Assembly: GCF_943193175.1 (NCBI RefSeq) | Contig: NZ_CALPDF010000011.1 | Location: 48,235 to 112,234 of the forward strand | Origin: Neobacillus muris | GTDB lineage: Bacteria > Bacillota > Bacilli > Bacillales > Cytobacillaceae | DNA length: 64,000 bases | Reading direction: 5' to 3' | Shown: one piece after another, positions 26,559-35,580 of the stretch | How positions within the stretch are numbered: the stretch's first letter is position 1 | How the letters are laid out: each line of letters begins with the position of its first letter | Notes under the pieces: model-generated | The model's input: only the letters and a program-made list of their open reading frames with translations | Database searches by the model: none | What the model was told of the DNA's origin: nothing | Position numbers and translations under genes: made by a program

Positions 26559-28094
26559 TTATTTTTTATTTGCTTTTTTATATGCTTCTTCGTATTCCTT
26601 CTTCATTTGGTCTCCGCCGGATTCTTTCCATTTCTTCACCTCAGCGTCAAAGCCTTTTTCATCAATTTCACCCATGATGTACTTGATTGTGGCGTCAATG
26701 ATGATTTTTTGAAGCTCTGTGCCGCGTTCAGTGGCGGTTGCGGACTCAAGTGGAACCGTTGGATCCATGATAGAGATTTCGTCATTTTCTGAGATCATAT
26801 CGTTAACTAATTGTTTATCAGGGTCAGCATCTTTTAATTTATACGTAATTTCACTTGGTCTTGAACCGGAGAAGCCTTGAACATCCTTCTGCCATAATGG
26901 ATTGTCCAGGATTTTGTAAGCACCATTTTCATCGATTGTATAATGCGTTTCCTTAATGCCGCCAGTCATCAGCATGAAGACATCTTCATTCATCATGTCG
27001 TTGACAAATTGAAGTACCCGCTTTAACTCAGCTTCTGTTTTAACGGCTGATTTAGGGAATGCTAACAAGCCGTTGACACCGTTGCCTTCCGACCAAATAC
27101 GGTATTCGCCATCTGGTCCCGCAATTTTATTTTGCGGTACAATTTCAATTTTATTATTGATTCCAGAAGCCATATTTTTTAGCTGAGTAATGCTGATTAG
27201 ACCTGCATAAATACCGGCTTTTCCTTGAGCAAATTTTTGCAGCTGGTCATCTTTAGAAGTTACGGCAAAGTCTTTATCTAAATAGCCATTTTTATAAAGC
27301 TTTCTGGAATAATCCATCGTTTCTTTATATTCTTTGGTTTCATGTTCAGGAGTAAACTTGCCGTTTTTATCCACTGCCCATCCATTCGGTACACCAAAAT
27401 ACGAGGCAAGTGTTTTGAAGCTTCCATATCTTAACTCATTCCGGTCGCTCCATCCGAAAGTATCATCCTTACCGTTTCCATCCGGGTCATCCTCTGTAAA
27501 AGCTTTAGCAACTTCATATAATTCATCTAGATTAGTAGGTACCTTTAGGCCAAGGTTATCCAGCCAGTCTTTCCGAATCAACAAACCTCCGCGCGCAAAA
27601 TCTTTTTGGAATGGAACACCATATAAATTTCCCTCAATGGATGCTGCTTCACGGCGGTCTTCAGAGATTTTTTTCAAGTTTGGATAGTCATCCAAATACT
27701 TGCTTACTTCCCAGAATACTCCTGATTTTAATGCTTGCCGTACAGAAGAGTTAGTTGTCAATGTTGTTGGCAATGAAACAATATCGGTCATATCCCCTGA
27801 AGCAATAGCCGCGATCATCCGTTCATCCTTCGTGGCATCTGGAATCCAGTTAAACGTAAGGTTGGTATTGGTTGCTTCTTCAATCTTTTGGGTTACTACT
27901 TCAGTAGGGGCAGTAGCCACATATAGGATTGGGCTCCAGCTGATATCTGCTTTAGCATGCAAGTCGACCTTCCCCGTATCCGTTTTTTTACCGCTGGCTT
28001 GCTCATCTTCTTTGCCGCAAGCACCAAGTACCAATGCAGAAGCAAGCAATGTGCCTGCCGCTAAAATTTTTCCAAACTTTTTGTATTGTGCCAT
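26559..28094 (-). CDS. lplA: Oligosaccharide-binding lipoprotein (LplA/YtcQ type)
   Basis: 511 residues, lipobox LGAC with Cys26. The mature protein is a large family 1 solute-binding protein of the LplA/YtcQ group (ASGDMTDIVSLP, RIDWLDNLGL-like RKDWLDNLGLKVP, DDPDGNGKDDTFG). That group serves oligosaccharides such as pectin-derived ones. It pairs with the permeases at 28851-29834 and 30160-31029. Expression may be raised over the permeases by an internal promoter, since a cre box lies just upstream. Confidence 0.88.
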   Translation of the reverse strand: MAQYKKFGKILAAGTLLASALVLGACGKEDEQASGKKTDTGKVDLHAKADISWSPILYVATAPTEVVTQKIEEATNTNLTFNWIPDATKDERMIAAIASGDMTDIVSLPTTLTTNSSVRQALKSGVFWEVSKYLDDYPNLKKISEDRREAASIEGNLYGVPFQKDFARGGLLIRKDWLDNLGLKVPTNLDELYEVAKAFTEDDPDGNGKDDTFGWSDRNELRYGSFKTLASYFGVPNGWAVDKNGKFTPEHETKEYKETMDYSRKLYKNGYLDKDFAVTSKDDQLQKFAQGKAGIYAGLISITQLKNMASGINNKIEIVPQNKIAGPDGEYRIWSEGNGVNGLLAFPKSAVKTEAELKRVLQFVNDMMNEDVFMLMTGGIKETHYTIDENGAYKILDNPLWQKDVQGFSGSRPSEITYKLKDADPDKQLVNDMISENDEISIMDPTVPLESATATERGTELQKIIIDATIKYIMGEIDEKGFDAEVKKWKESGGDQMKKEYEEAYKKANKK

Positions 28095-28137
28095 TTTGAC
28101 CTCTCCCTTTTAACTAGCCTATTTTTTTTAGCAGGAT

Positions 28138-28151
28138 TTAAAACGTTTTCA
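28138..28151 (-). promoter_or_regulatory. cre-like box before the binding-protein gene
   Basis: TGAAAACGTTTTAA on the minus strand, close to the CcpA consensus, 44 bases before the start and inside the operon, after the YesL-like gene. Confidence 0.55.
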
Positions 28152-28163
28152 AAAAGAAGGCGT

Positions 28164-28814
28164 TTAAGCCCCACCACCTCCTTTGATGGCCTGTTCTTCG
28201 TCCTTTGCATCTATAGCTGCTGCATGCAGTTCAATTCGTTTAAAAACCTGATTAGTCATCCACATAATCATGTAGCTGCCAGCACTGACTCCAAAAAAAG
28301 CCAGTGTCCCTGGATACCTTAAGAGCACAAAATAGACCGCCGCAAGTGCGACAAATAAAATTAACGTATATTGCAAATGTGAAATACCAAAAAGAACAGA
28401 ACACTTCATTTTTAGCATGATGCCTTTCCAATCATAATGAACGAGAATCGGAAAGATATAAGTGAGTGAGATTAGGTAAATAAATCCGATTATAATGAGC
28501 AAACCTCTTAATAATTGGGAGTGCACATATAGAAGGTCCACATATATAATCGTTCCGGCCGCCAGATACAAAATGCCAAAACCTGCTGACTCTTTAAAGC
28601 CCATTTTGTATGCTTGAAGAAATGTCTTGAAAATAGGTAGGTCAGTATTTCCTCTGATCCATTGCCGCATCACCGTGAACATCGCATAAGTAGAAGGCCC
28701 TGCCCCCAATAAAATAAATCCCAGCAAGGTGAATAAGAGCCATAATATTTGAATGTAAAAAAGCTTCAGCACCAACATGCACAATTCATTAAGACGTTCT
28801 CCCAGCCTATCCAT
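28164..28814 (-). CDS. yesL: YesL-like DUF624 membrane protein
   Basis: 216 residues with about five hydrophobic segments, beginning LFYIQILWLLFTLLGFILLGAGPSTYAMF, the DUF624 signature. YesL-like genes accompany CUT1 oligosaccharide importers for rhamnogalacturonan and related sugars; their role is not established. It sits between the permease gene and the binding-protein gene on the same strand. Confidence 0.85.
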   Translation of the reverse strand: MDRLGERLNELCMLVLKLFYIQILWLLFTLLGFILLGAGPSTYAMFTVMRQWIRGNTDLPIFKTFLQAYKMGFKESAGFGILYLAAGTIIYVDLLYVHSQLLRGLLIIIGFIYLISLTYIFPILVHYDWKGIMLKMKCSVLFGISHLQYTLILFVALAAVYFVLLRYPGTLAFFGVSAGSYMIMWMTNQVFKRIELHAAAIDAKDEEQAIKGGGGA

Positions 28815-28850
28815 AACTCCCAGGACCTCCTCTCCTAAAATATATGCCTA

Positions 28851-29834
28851 TTAATACAAGCCTTCTTCTCCAAACTTCTTCGCTAACCAGTTTGAACCCA
28901 TTACTAGGATTAATCCAACGATCCCTTTAAATAGTCCGACAGCAGTACTGAAACTCAACTGGCCATTTTTCATACCTGCTGTATATACATAGGTATCAAA
29001 AATTTCCATCATATCACGATTGATTGAGTTGATTAACAAATAAACATGTTCGAACCCTAAATCCAAAGTATGGCCAATTTTTAGAATCAACATGATAATG
29101 ATGATTGGGCGAATCGCAGGCAAAGTAACGTGCCAAATTTGTTTCATCCGGCTGGCACCATCCATTTTGGCTGCTTCATATAATTGAGGATCGACTGCGG
29201 TCACAGCAGCTAAATAGATTATGGTTGACCAGCCCATTTCCTTCCAAATGATTTGAAGAATGTAAACGACTCTGGACCATGTGCCATCTGTAAGGAATGG
29301 AACCTTGTCTCCGCCCATACTCGCTATCAATGAATTGATGGCACCTCCGTCTTGGGCTAAAAATACATAACAGATTGAAACGATAATAACCCAGCTCATA
29401 AAGTGAGGAATATAAATAACCGTTTGTACGGCACTTTTAAAGAATTTGCTTCTTACTTCATTTAACATAAGTGCCAAAATAATCGGAATTGGGAAGAAGA
29501 TTAATAGGTTTAACGCAAATAGAAGCAGCGTATTTCCTAACAGCATAAAAAACGTTGGTTCTGTAAATAACCGTTCAAAGTGTTTTAATCCCACCCACGG
29601 GCTGTCGGCAATCCCCAAAAACGGCTGATAGTCTTGGAAAGAAATGATGATACCGCCCATTGGCACATATTTAAAGATAATAAAGAACAAAATCCCAGGT
29701 ATCAGCATTATGTACAAATACCTATTTCTTACCATACCAGCGAGAGTCTTTTTTCTTGCCATTTTTTTCGCGCTCTTATCGATACCTATCAGGACCCCTT
29801 GCTGATCTTCAGCAACAGCAGCGGATTCTCTCAC
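28851..29834 (-). CDS. lplB: Sugar ABC transporter permease (LplB type)
   Basis: 327 residues from GTG 29834, preferred because AAGGAGG lies eight bases upstream; the open frame extends 19 codons further. Six membrane helices; the cytoplasmic EAA loop is YEAAKMDGASRMKQIWHVTLPAI. The N-terminal RYLYIMLIPGILFFIIFKYVPMGG is typical of LplB permeases. Partner permease is divergently encoded at 30160. No ATPase gene is in the window, so a shared MsmX-type ATPase is presumed. Confidence 0.9.
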   Translation of the reverse strand: MRESAAVAEDQQGVLIGIDKSAKKMARKKTLAGMVRNRYLYIMLIPGILFFIIFKYVPMGGIIISFQDYQPFLGIADSPWVGLKHFERLFTEPTFFMLLGNTLLLFALNLLIFFPIPIILALMLNEVRSKFFKSAVQTVIYIPHFMSWVIIVSICYVFLAQDGGAINSLIASMGGDKVPFLTDGTWSRVVYILQIIWKEMGWSTIIYLAAVTAVDPQLYEAAKMDGASRMKQIWHVTLPAIRPIIIIMLILKIGHTLDLGFEHVYLLINSINRDMMEIFDTYVYTAGMKNGQLSFSTAVGLFKGIVGLILVMGSNWLAKKFGEEGLY

Positions 29835-29970
29835 TAACAATTCCTCCTTCATTGAATTTTTCGTTGTTGTGATTTTTTGAGTACATGTCAAAGGTATATA
29901 AAAAAAACCATAACGTCTACAATCATCCGGTTAGATTGTCTGTTAGCTGCCATCATGTAAGCCCTTTCTT

Positions 29971-30003
29971 AAGAAATGATTATGTATTTTTGGAAATGAG
30001 TAT
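29971..30003. promoter_or_regulatory. Candidate AraC-regulator site between the divergent permease genes
   Basis: AAGAAATGATTATG at 29971 is followed 20 bases on by AAATGAGTAT at 29994-30003, two same-direction half-sites two helical turns apart. Copies of the motif flank the AraC regulator gene and the CE8 gene. Confidence 0.45.
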
Positions 30004-30075
30004 TTTCATCGTATCTTTGCGTATGCGCATGAGGATACAGATGATTGCTCCGTCATTTCCATATTATAGTTGGTG

Positions 30076-30088
30076 AAGAAATGATTAT
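30076..30088. promoter_or_regulatory. Second candidate AraC-regulator site before the lplC-like gene
   Basis: AAGAAATGATTAT, identical over 13 bases to the site at 29971, 72 bases before the start of the plus-strand permease gene. Confidence 0.45.
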
Positions 30089-30159
30089 AGACGTACCAAT
30101 CTGCTCGTTGCTATAGTGAAATCAAGAAAAAATCAACATCATATGGAGGGATTTATAAA

Positions 30160-31029
30160 ATGCACGACAAAACACTTGGGAATCGCGTGTTTAACTTTGT
30201 TAACGCAGCGATTCTATTACTGATCTCACTAGCCTGTCTGATTCCCTTTATTAATGTAATTGCCAGCTCGTTTGCAACTACAGAGGAGGTAATTCAAAAA
30301 GATTTTATCCTGTTCCCCACCACTTTCTCATTGGGGGCCTATAAGTATATCTTTTCAACCCCGATGATTTTTAAAAGTTTGACAGTCTCCATTGTCGTAA
30401 CGGTGGTCGGAACAGTCGTAAGTATGGTTTTAACCTCGTTTATGGCTTACGCTCTTTCACGAAAATACCTATATGGAAGAAAATTAATTAACTTCTTAGT
30501 GGTTTTCACTATGCTGTTTAGCGGCGGGATGATTCCTACCTATCTAGTGGTAAAAAACTTGGGATTGATCAACTCTTACTGGTCATTAATTCTTCCAATC
30601 GCCATTAATGCATTTAACTTAATTATAATGAGGAACTTCTTCTCAGGAATTCCGGACAGTTTAGAAGAATCTGCAAAAGTCGATGGCTGTAACGATATTA
30701 AGATTTTCTTTAAAATCATGCTGCCATTATCACTTCCATCGATTGCCACCATTTCACTGTTCTATGCAGTTGCTTACTGGAACCAATATACAAACGCTAT
30801 TCTTTACTTAAATGACTCATCGAAGTGGCCGATTCAAGTGTTACTTCGTCAAATCGTTATTGTTTCAAGCGGGATGCAGGCAGATTCAGCAGCAGTTGAT
30901 GTCATACCTCCTGCTCAAACGGTTAAAATGGCTGTTATTACCGTAGCAACGATTCCAATGCTAATCGTATATCCATTCCTGCAAAAGTACTTTGTCCAAG
31001 GAGCTTTGGTGGGTTCCGTTAAAGCTTGA
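30160..31029 (+). CDS. lplC: Sugar ABC transporter permease (LplC/YtcP type), divergent from its partners
   Basis: 289 residues, six helices; EAA loop EESAKVDGCNDIKIFFKIMLPLS, and the LplC/YtcP C-terminus FLQKYFVQGALVGSVKA. Start ATG behind GGAGGG. It completes the importer with the binding protein and LplB-like permease but lies on the opposite strand, with its own promoter region and terminator. This arrangement is unusual for a CUT1 system. Confidence 0.9.
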   Translation: MHDKTLGNRVFNFVNAAILLLISLACLIPFINVIASSFATTEEVIQKDFILFPTTFSLGAYKYIFSTPMIFKSLTVSIVVTVVGTVVSMVLTSFMAYALSRKYLYGRKLINFLVVFTMLFSGGMIPTYLVVKNLGLINSYWSLILPIAINAFNLIIMRNFFSGIPDSLEESAKVDGCNDIKIFFKIMLPLSLPSIATISLFYAVAYWNQYTNAILYLNDSSKWPIQVLLRQIVIVSSGMQADSAAVDVIPPAQTVKMAVITVATIPMLIVYPFLQKYFVQGALVGSVKA

Positions 31030-31050
31030 TTAAGAAGTAAACAAGAGCTC

Positions 31051-31088
31051 ACCAAAAAACAGCAGCCAATGGGCTGCTGTTTTTTGGT
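31051..31088. terminator. Bidirectional terminator
   Basis: A perfect 17-bp stem (ACCAAAAAACAGCAGCC with its inverse) and a four-base loop, with A/T runs inside both arms. It separates the convergent lplC-like and AraC-type genes. Confidence 0.92.
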
Positions 31089-31100
31089 GGATATAAGCAA

Positions 31101-33380
31101 TTAGCTGGAAAAGAGCGTATCGTCCCGATGGAGATCACGATATTTCCCTGGGGTCGTCCCTTCAATTTTTTGAAAAGAACGAATAAAGTTCTGCGAGTTA
31201 TTATATTGAAGCCTTTCGGATATTTCCTTAACCGATAAGTTGGTATCTATTAGCCATTTCTTCGCCATATCAAACCGGTATAAAGATAAATATTTGCTGA
31301 ATGACTGGTTAAATTCCTTTTTAAAGATACTGCTTAAATAGTTTTTATTGTAATGAAGCCTTGAAGCTATGGATTCCAATGACAGGTCAGTATCATATTC
31401 ATGATGGATTATATAAACCATCTTTTCTGCAATCGTTTTGAATTGGGAATCCGTTCGTTCAGCAATCATATCGGTCAATGGATAGACAATCTTGTTCTTG
31501 ATAAACAGCTCAATTTCCTCTGCCGTACTCATGTCTGATATCTCACGGTAAATGGTCTTCTGTCCATCAATCTCTATCGTATCCATTCCCATCACTTGCA
31601 TTAAGCTCATTAAATCATTGATGAATCTCATGATGTTAAGTTCAAGTTCTTGCGGTGTCGGGCTATGCTTGTACATGTCAGCCAACAGCAGATGCAAAAT
31701 CTCCTTTGCCTTTTCACTTTCCCCTAATTTAATCGAATCAAACAACTGATTTTCCAGTACTTTTGGAAAATAGGTATTGATTTGCTTGTTCGTATAAATA
31801 TCAGAAATGCTATCGTAAAAGATAATTGAGCCTTTTCCAAATTTCAGACGATATTTTAATGAATCAATACCTTGCAGTAATGCGTTCTTACTATCGGTCA
31901 GATTTTCAAAGGGTTTGCTGACCCCAATACTTATCGATAAATTGAATATTTCTTTAATCTGGCTTTGGATTTTTTCACCGAATTGATTAATTTCAATCAC
32001 GTGCTGCCCATATTCCGTGTCCTGGCAAATAAAAATGGTCGCCTGTGTTTCTGAGTCATAAACAGTTGGTGTCAGCCGCTCTCTTGGGTCAATTAACTCT
32101 GACACGATTTGATTGATCGAGAACAGCAGCAGATCTTTATCATTTCTTGTATACTGGCTATTTTCCAAACTATCAAATTGGATGACAATTACATACAAAC
32201 AAGCCCAGCTCTGTGTATAGTCAAACCCTTGCATTTCTTCCATTATTTCTATTTCTTCCATCCGGCCATGGAACAGATGAAACATAAACAAGGTCTTTAA
32301 TTGTTCCTGCTGACTTGTCACAATATCTTCTAAAGACTGGTTTTTCACCAATACCTCACGTATCGACTTACCGATTAGTTCAAATTCATCCTTAATCCCC
32401 TCTTTCTTTGCCAAGGGGATAAATTTCTGCAGTTCCCGGATTGGTCTTGAAAGATAATCCGAGCTCACGTAGGCGATGATGAGCGTAATGATTAACAAAA
32501 AACTGCTCATTAATACAGAAGCAACCATCGTGGGTTTCATATTCTGGGACAATTCGGAATCACTTATCTTGGATACGTATAGCCAGCCATTGTATTCTGA
32601 CTTAGAATACACAACTTGATACTTTTCCTTCCCTTTTGGGTCAACAGCCTTTATTCCTGTTGGCTCATGCTCATTTATTAAGTTTTGGAGCGTATTTATA
32701 TTAATGCTTTGGTCCTTTTCGATATGAGTTGGATAAAGCCGTTTTCCATCCTTACTGTAAATATAAATTGGATTATTAGTGTTAGATTGATAGATTAGAT
32801 TTGAAAAAGATTTCAGTGGAATATCAATAATGATTACCCCGGATTTGGCGGTCTGATAAAAAGGAGTTCGTTTAACCAGTTTAATGATTCGGTCGTTTTG
32901 TTCTTCTTTAAGCCATGTTGAATCATGCGGGAGTGATAGATATGTGTCTTGTATTTGTTTTTTATCCTGTTCGGTAAGCTGTTTCAAACCTTTTTCATTG
33001 ATCACCCAATTTCCTTCAAGACTAACTAAATCGACGGTTGTTTGGCTCGGCCCAAAAGAAGAGATATAATTTAATTGTTCTTGTATCGATCGATATTGAT
33101 CAAATTGCTTTACCGTTAACGGCTGCCGTATATAGGACTTATAGGCCGTATCATGGATATATGAATTAAACGTATAATCCAATGTCTGAAGTTTTTGCTC
33201 AAGAGTATTCATCGTTTGGACCACATTTTCTTGTTTTTCCTTTGTGATTTTCTCCTCAAAAGAATTTTTGGTAAAAAAATAAGCAAATCCATTAAACAAG
33301 ATCATTCCTATGGTTCCAACTAATATAAATGGAATAAAGATACGATAAAAATACTTTGGCTTATGCTTCAATTTTCTCAA
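31101..33380 (-). CDS. Membrane-bound AraC family regulator (YesS-like)
   Basis: 759 residues. A transmembrane helix at ~13-36 and another at ~283-306 flank an extracytoplasmic sensor domain of Cache type. The cytoplasmic part (~320-640) ends in an AraC DNA-binding domain (~655-752; LSLESIASRLHYNKNYLSSIF and LSVKEISERLQYNNSQNFIRSF). There is no kinase or receiver, so ligand binding outside must be transmitted directly to DNA binding. It is flanked by the candidate AAATGATTAT sites and probably controls module A in response to pectin oligomers. Start ATG at 33380; function inferred from Bacillus YesS. Confidence 0.85.
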   Translation of the reverse strand: MRKLKHKPKYFYRIFIPFILVGTIGMILFNGFAYFFTKNSFEEKITKEKQENVVQTMNTLEQKLQTLDYTFNSYIHDTAYKSYIRQPLTVKQFDQYRSIQEQLNYISSFGPSQTTVDLVSLEGNWVINEKGLKQLTEQDKKQIQDTYLSLPHDSTWLKEEQNDRIIKLVKRTPFYQTAKSGVIIIDIPLKSFSNLIYQSNTNNPIYIYSKDGKRLYPTHIEKDQSININTLQNLINEHEPTGIKAVDPKGKEKYQVVYSKSEYNGWLYVSKISDSELSQNMKPTMVASVLMSSFLLIITLIIAYVSSDYLSRPIRELQKFIPLAKKEGIKDEFELIGKSIREVLVKNQSLEDIVTSQQEQLKTLFMFHLFHGRMEEIEIMEEMQGFDYTQSWACLYVIVIQFDSLENSQYTRNDKDLLLFSINQIVSELIDPRERLTPTVYDSETQATIFICQDTEYGQHVIEINQFGEKIQSQIKEIFNLSISIGVSKPFENLTDSKNALLQGIDSLKYRLKFGKGSIIFYDSISDIYTNKQINTYFPKVLENQLFDSIKLGESEKAKEILHLLLADMYKHSPTPQELELNIMRFINDLMSLMQVMGMDTIEIDGQKTIYREISDMSTAEEIELFIKNKIVYPLTDMIAERTDSQFKTIAEKMVYIIHHEYDTDLSLESIASRLHYNKNYLSSIFKKEFNQSFSKYLSLYRFDMAKKWLIDTNLSVKEISERLQYNNSQNFIRSFQKIEGTTPGKYRDLHRDDTLFSS

Positions 33381-33460
33381 CTCTCCTCAACACTCATTAA
33401 GCGCTTTCATAATTTTACCTTAATGAATCTCATTTTTTATGTCAATGTCGTTTCTCACCC

Positions 33461-33475
33461 GTAATCATTTCTTCA
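33461..33475. promoter_or_regulatory. Candidate AraC-regulator site, reverse orientation
   Basis: The minus strand reads TGAAGAAATGATTAC, matching the site at 30076 at 12 of 13 core bases. It lies 81 bases upstream of the AraC regulator start, so it could mediate autoregulation. Confidence 0.45.
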
Positions 33476-33527
33476 TGCTGATTTAAAAGGCAGTTGTTAG
33501 AAAAAACTGATAAAATGAACATCGTAA

Positions 33528-33541
33528 AAAATAATGATTAT
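33528..33541. promoter_or_regulatory. Weaker candidate AraC-regulator site before the esterase gene
   Basis: AAAATAATGATTAT on the plus strand, about 110 bases before the esterase start. It pairs in inverted orientation with the site at 33461. Confidence 0.35.
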
Positions 33542-33651
33542 ACCTTATAACATATAGATTGCTATATAATTTAGTATAAAATAGTTCTATTGTGCAGCAG
33601 ATTGTCATCCGTTATTAGGATTATATGCTTTTGTTTAGAGGAGCTGAAAAA

Positions 33652-34440
33652 ATGAAACATTTTCTTTGGAATGGGGAAATTCCTTTTCTACAACTTGATG
33701 ACCAAGAAAATCCGCCAACACTTATTCCCTTTTTGGTTAAGGAGAGTGCAAATAAAGCAGCAATGATTGTTTGTCCTGGCGGCGGCTATCACCATCGGGC
33801 CAATCATGAGGGAGAGCCTGTTGCCAGATGGTTAAATTCCCTTGGGATCTCGGCATTTGTCTTAAATTATCGCACAGCGCCCTATAAGCATCCCGTCCCG
33901 TTGACTGATGCACAGCGGGCGATCCGGTTTGTCCGTTCACATGCTGAAGAGTGGAATTTGGATAAACAGAAAGTAGGTATACTTGGTTTTTCAGCGGGCG
34001 GACATTTGGCCGCCTCGACGTCTACTTTGTACCATCATCATGGAACTGATTTTTCTGATCTGGTTGATCAAGAAGACTGCCGCCCAGATCTTGCTGTGCT
34101 GTGTTATCCGGTTATCTCCTTATTGGAGCATTTTCATGAAGGGTCAATGATCAATTTACTGGGAGATCATCCTGATGAGGAAGCTCGAACCTTATTGTCT
34201 TGCGACCGGAATGTGACAGCAGATACCCCGCCCGCATTTCTTTGGCATACTGCCGATGATGCGTCGGTTCCAGTTGAAAATAGTCTTTTGTATGCTGCAG
34301 CTCTAAGTAAAAAGAAGGTCCCATTTGAAATGCATATTTTTCCACATGGACGTCATGGATTAGGGCTTGCTTCAGACGAACCTATCGTGGGAAAGTGGAC
34401 AGAGTTATGTGCAGGGTGGTTAACTCAACAGGGATTTTGA
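33652..34440 (+). CDS. Alpha/beta-hydrolase, acetyl-xylan-esterase-like (BD-FAE type)
   Basis: 262 residues from ATG 33652, chosen because GAGGAG precedes it; the open frame extends nine codons further. CPGGGYHHRANHEGEPVA is the oxyanion HGG-type block. The nucleophile Ser lies in GFSAGGH, the acid in DDASVPVEN and His in PHGRHGLGL. No signal peptide. It belongs with intracellular carbohydrate deacetylases and would remove acetyl groups from pectin oligomers. Divergent from the AraC regulator, with the shared candidate operator region. Confidence 0.83.
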   Translation: MKHFLWNGEIPFLQLDDQENPPTLIPFLVKESANKAAMIVCPGGGYHHRANHEGEPVARWLNSLGISAFVLNYRTAPYKHPVPLTDAQRAIRFVRSHAEEWNLDKQKVGILGFSAGGHLAASTSTLYHHHGTDFSDLVDQEDCRPDLAVLCYPVISLLEHFHEGSMINLLGDHPDEEARTLLSCDRNVTADTPPAFLWHTADDASVPVENSLLYAAALSKKKVPFEMHIFPHGRHGLGLASDEPIVGKWTELCAGWLTQQGF

Positions 34441-34454
34441 TATAAATATGGTTT

Positions 34455-34486
34455 GGGTGCAGACAAATGAAACTGCACCCCTTTTC
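34455..34486 (+). terminator. Terminator after the esterase gene
   Basis: GGGTGCAG / CTGCACCC stem with a ten-base loop, followed on the plus strand by CTTTTCTTT. Confidence 0.85.
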
Positions 34487-34487
34487 T

Positions 34488-35435
34488 TTAGTTCACTCCA
34501 GGGTTCCACCCATTTAATATATTCTCAATGGTGAATTTTTTTGCCTCTTTATCTGTCAGCTGCGGCCGGGCCGGATTGGCACCAGGACCATGATTTCTAG
34601 ATTCATAGAACCGGGCATCCTTAGCACTAAATCCCGACATATCCGTCCATCCTTCTGGATGGATGTGTGAACCCAGATAATTATTTATTAAAACGACGTT
34701 TGCGGCTGAATAGGGGTCTCCTCCTGGATGCCATGGCCTGCCAAGGTATACCGTGCCATCTGGGGCTGGACTAATAAATTTATTGTTTAAAAATAGGAAC
34801 CCATATGGCTCATTAATGTGGGTGCTGGCAGCAGAGACATATCCATTGTCGGTAGAAGAACCACGGTCCAAGGAGACTATCTCACATTCTTCGAATACAG
34901 CTCTTGCCCCTCCAAAAATAAAGTCGATGTCCCCTTCTATATAGCATTTTTTGAAATAGTGGGTTCCGTTTTTCACATAAAGAGTATCTTGGTTTCCGAG
35001 AAATCGCACCTGAAAGAATAACATCCTTTCACCACTAGCATAGACAGCTACTGCCTGTGTCTCTCCGGCCATTCTTTTTGGATTAAACGAATTTTCCATT
35101 GCTAGATTTCTGGCTGTAAAGTCACTAGCGAATATATAAATACTTGCACTGCCGCTGGTTCCAATGATGCCGCCTTCAGGTTTTGGAATTTTCGCGTGGT
35201 TGTCGTAGGTTAAGATCGTATTTTTGTCATTTTCTCCTATTAGCGTAATAAATGGTTTATCTGCTGGGATAGTGATCTGTTCTTTATAGACCCCTTTTTT
35301 TATAAACACTTCAATTTTGTCTTTATTATTTTCTGGTATGGCGTCAATTGCTGCCTGAACCGTATGATAATCGCCCGTTCCATCTTGAGCTACGGTAATG
35401 TTGAATGGATGTATTTTGCCTGGTTCTGTTGTCAT
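34488..35435 (-). CDS. CE8 pectin methylesterase, intracellular
   Basis: 315 residues, right-handed beta-helix. It carries GETQAVAVY (catalytic Gln region), FLGNQDTLYV (acid Asp), DIDFIFGGAR (nucleophile Asp) and YLGRPWHP (Arg/Trp). No signal peptide. It is the second CE8 domain in the locus and is clearly diverged from the fused one. It demethylates imported oligogalacturonides, giving lyases and hydrolases access. Candidate AraC-type sites lie 80-150 bases upstream, consistent with co-regulation. Confidence 0.9.
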   Translation of the reverse strand: MTTEPGKIHPFNITVAQDGTGDYHTVQAAIDAIPENNKDKIEVFIKKGVYKEQITIPADKPFITLIGENDKNTILTYDNHAKIPKPEGGIIGTSGSASIYIFASDFTARNLAMENSFNPKRMAGETQAVAVYASGERMLFFQVRFLGNQDTLYVKNGTHYFKKCYIEGDIDFIFGGARAVFEECEIVSLDRGSSTDNGYVSAASTHINEPYGFLFLNNKFISPAPDGTVYLGRPWHPGGDPYSAANVVLINNYLGSHIHPEGWTDMSGFSAKDARFYESRNHGPGANPARPQLTDKEAKKFTIENILNGWNPGVN

Positions 35436-35511
35436 TTCCTCGCATCCCCCTTTAATAGATTGGCAGGGTTTCTATTAACATTGAGTATATTGCTCGCATT
35501 CTATTGGCTAT

Positions 35512-35526
35512 ATAATCATTTTTCTT
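35512..35526. promoter_or_regulatory. Candidate AraC-regulator site upstream of CE8, reverse orientation
   Basis: The minus strand reads AAGAAAAATGATTAT, the same motif with one extra A in the spacer, about 77 bases before the CE8 start. Confidence 0.4.
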
Positions 35527-35551
35527 ATAGGATGTTAGTAGAAATTGCGGT

Positions 35552-35580
35552 AAATGAGTATCTTGGAAAAAATGATTATT
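35552..35580. promoter_or_regulatory. Candidate AraC-regulator double site upstream of CE8
   Basis: AAATGAGTAT at 35552-35561 and AAATGATTAT at 35570-35579 repeat the two half-sites seen at 29974 and 29994, here in swapped order and 18 bases apart. Confidence 0.4.
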
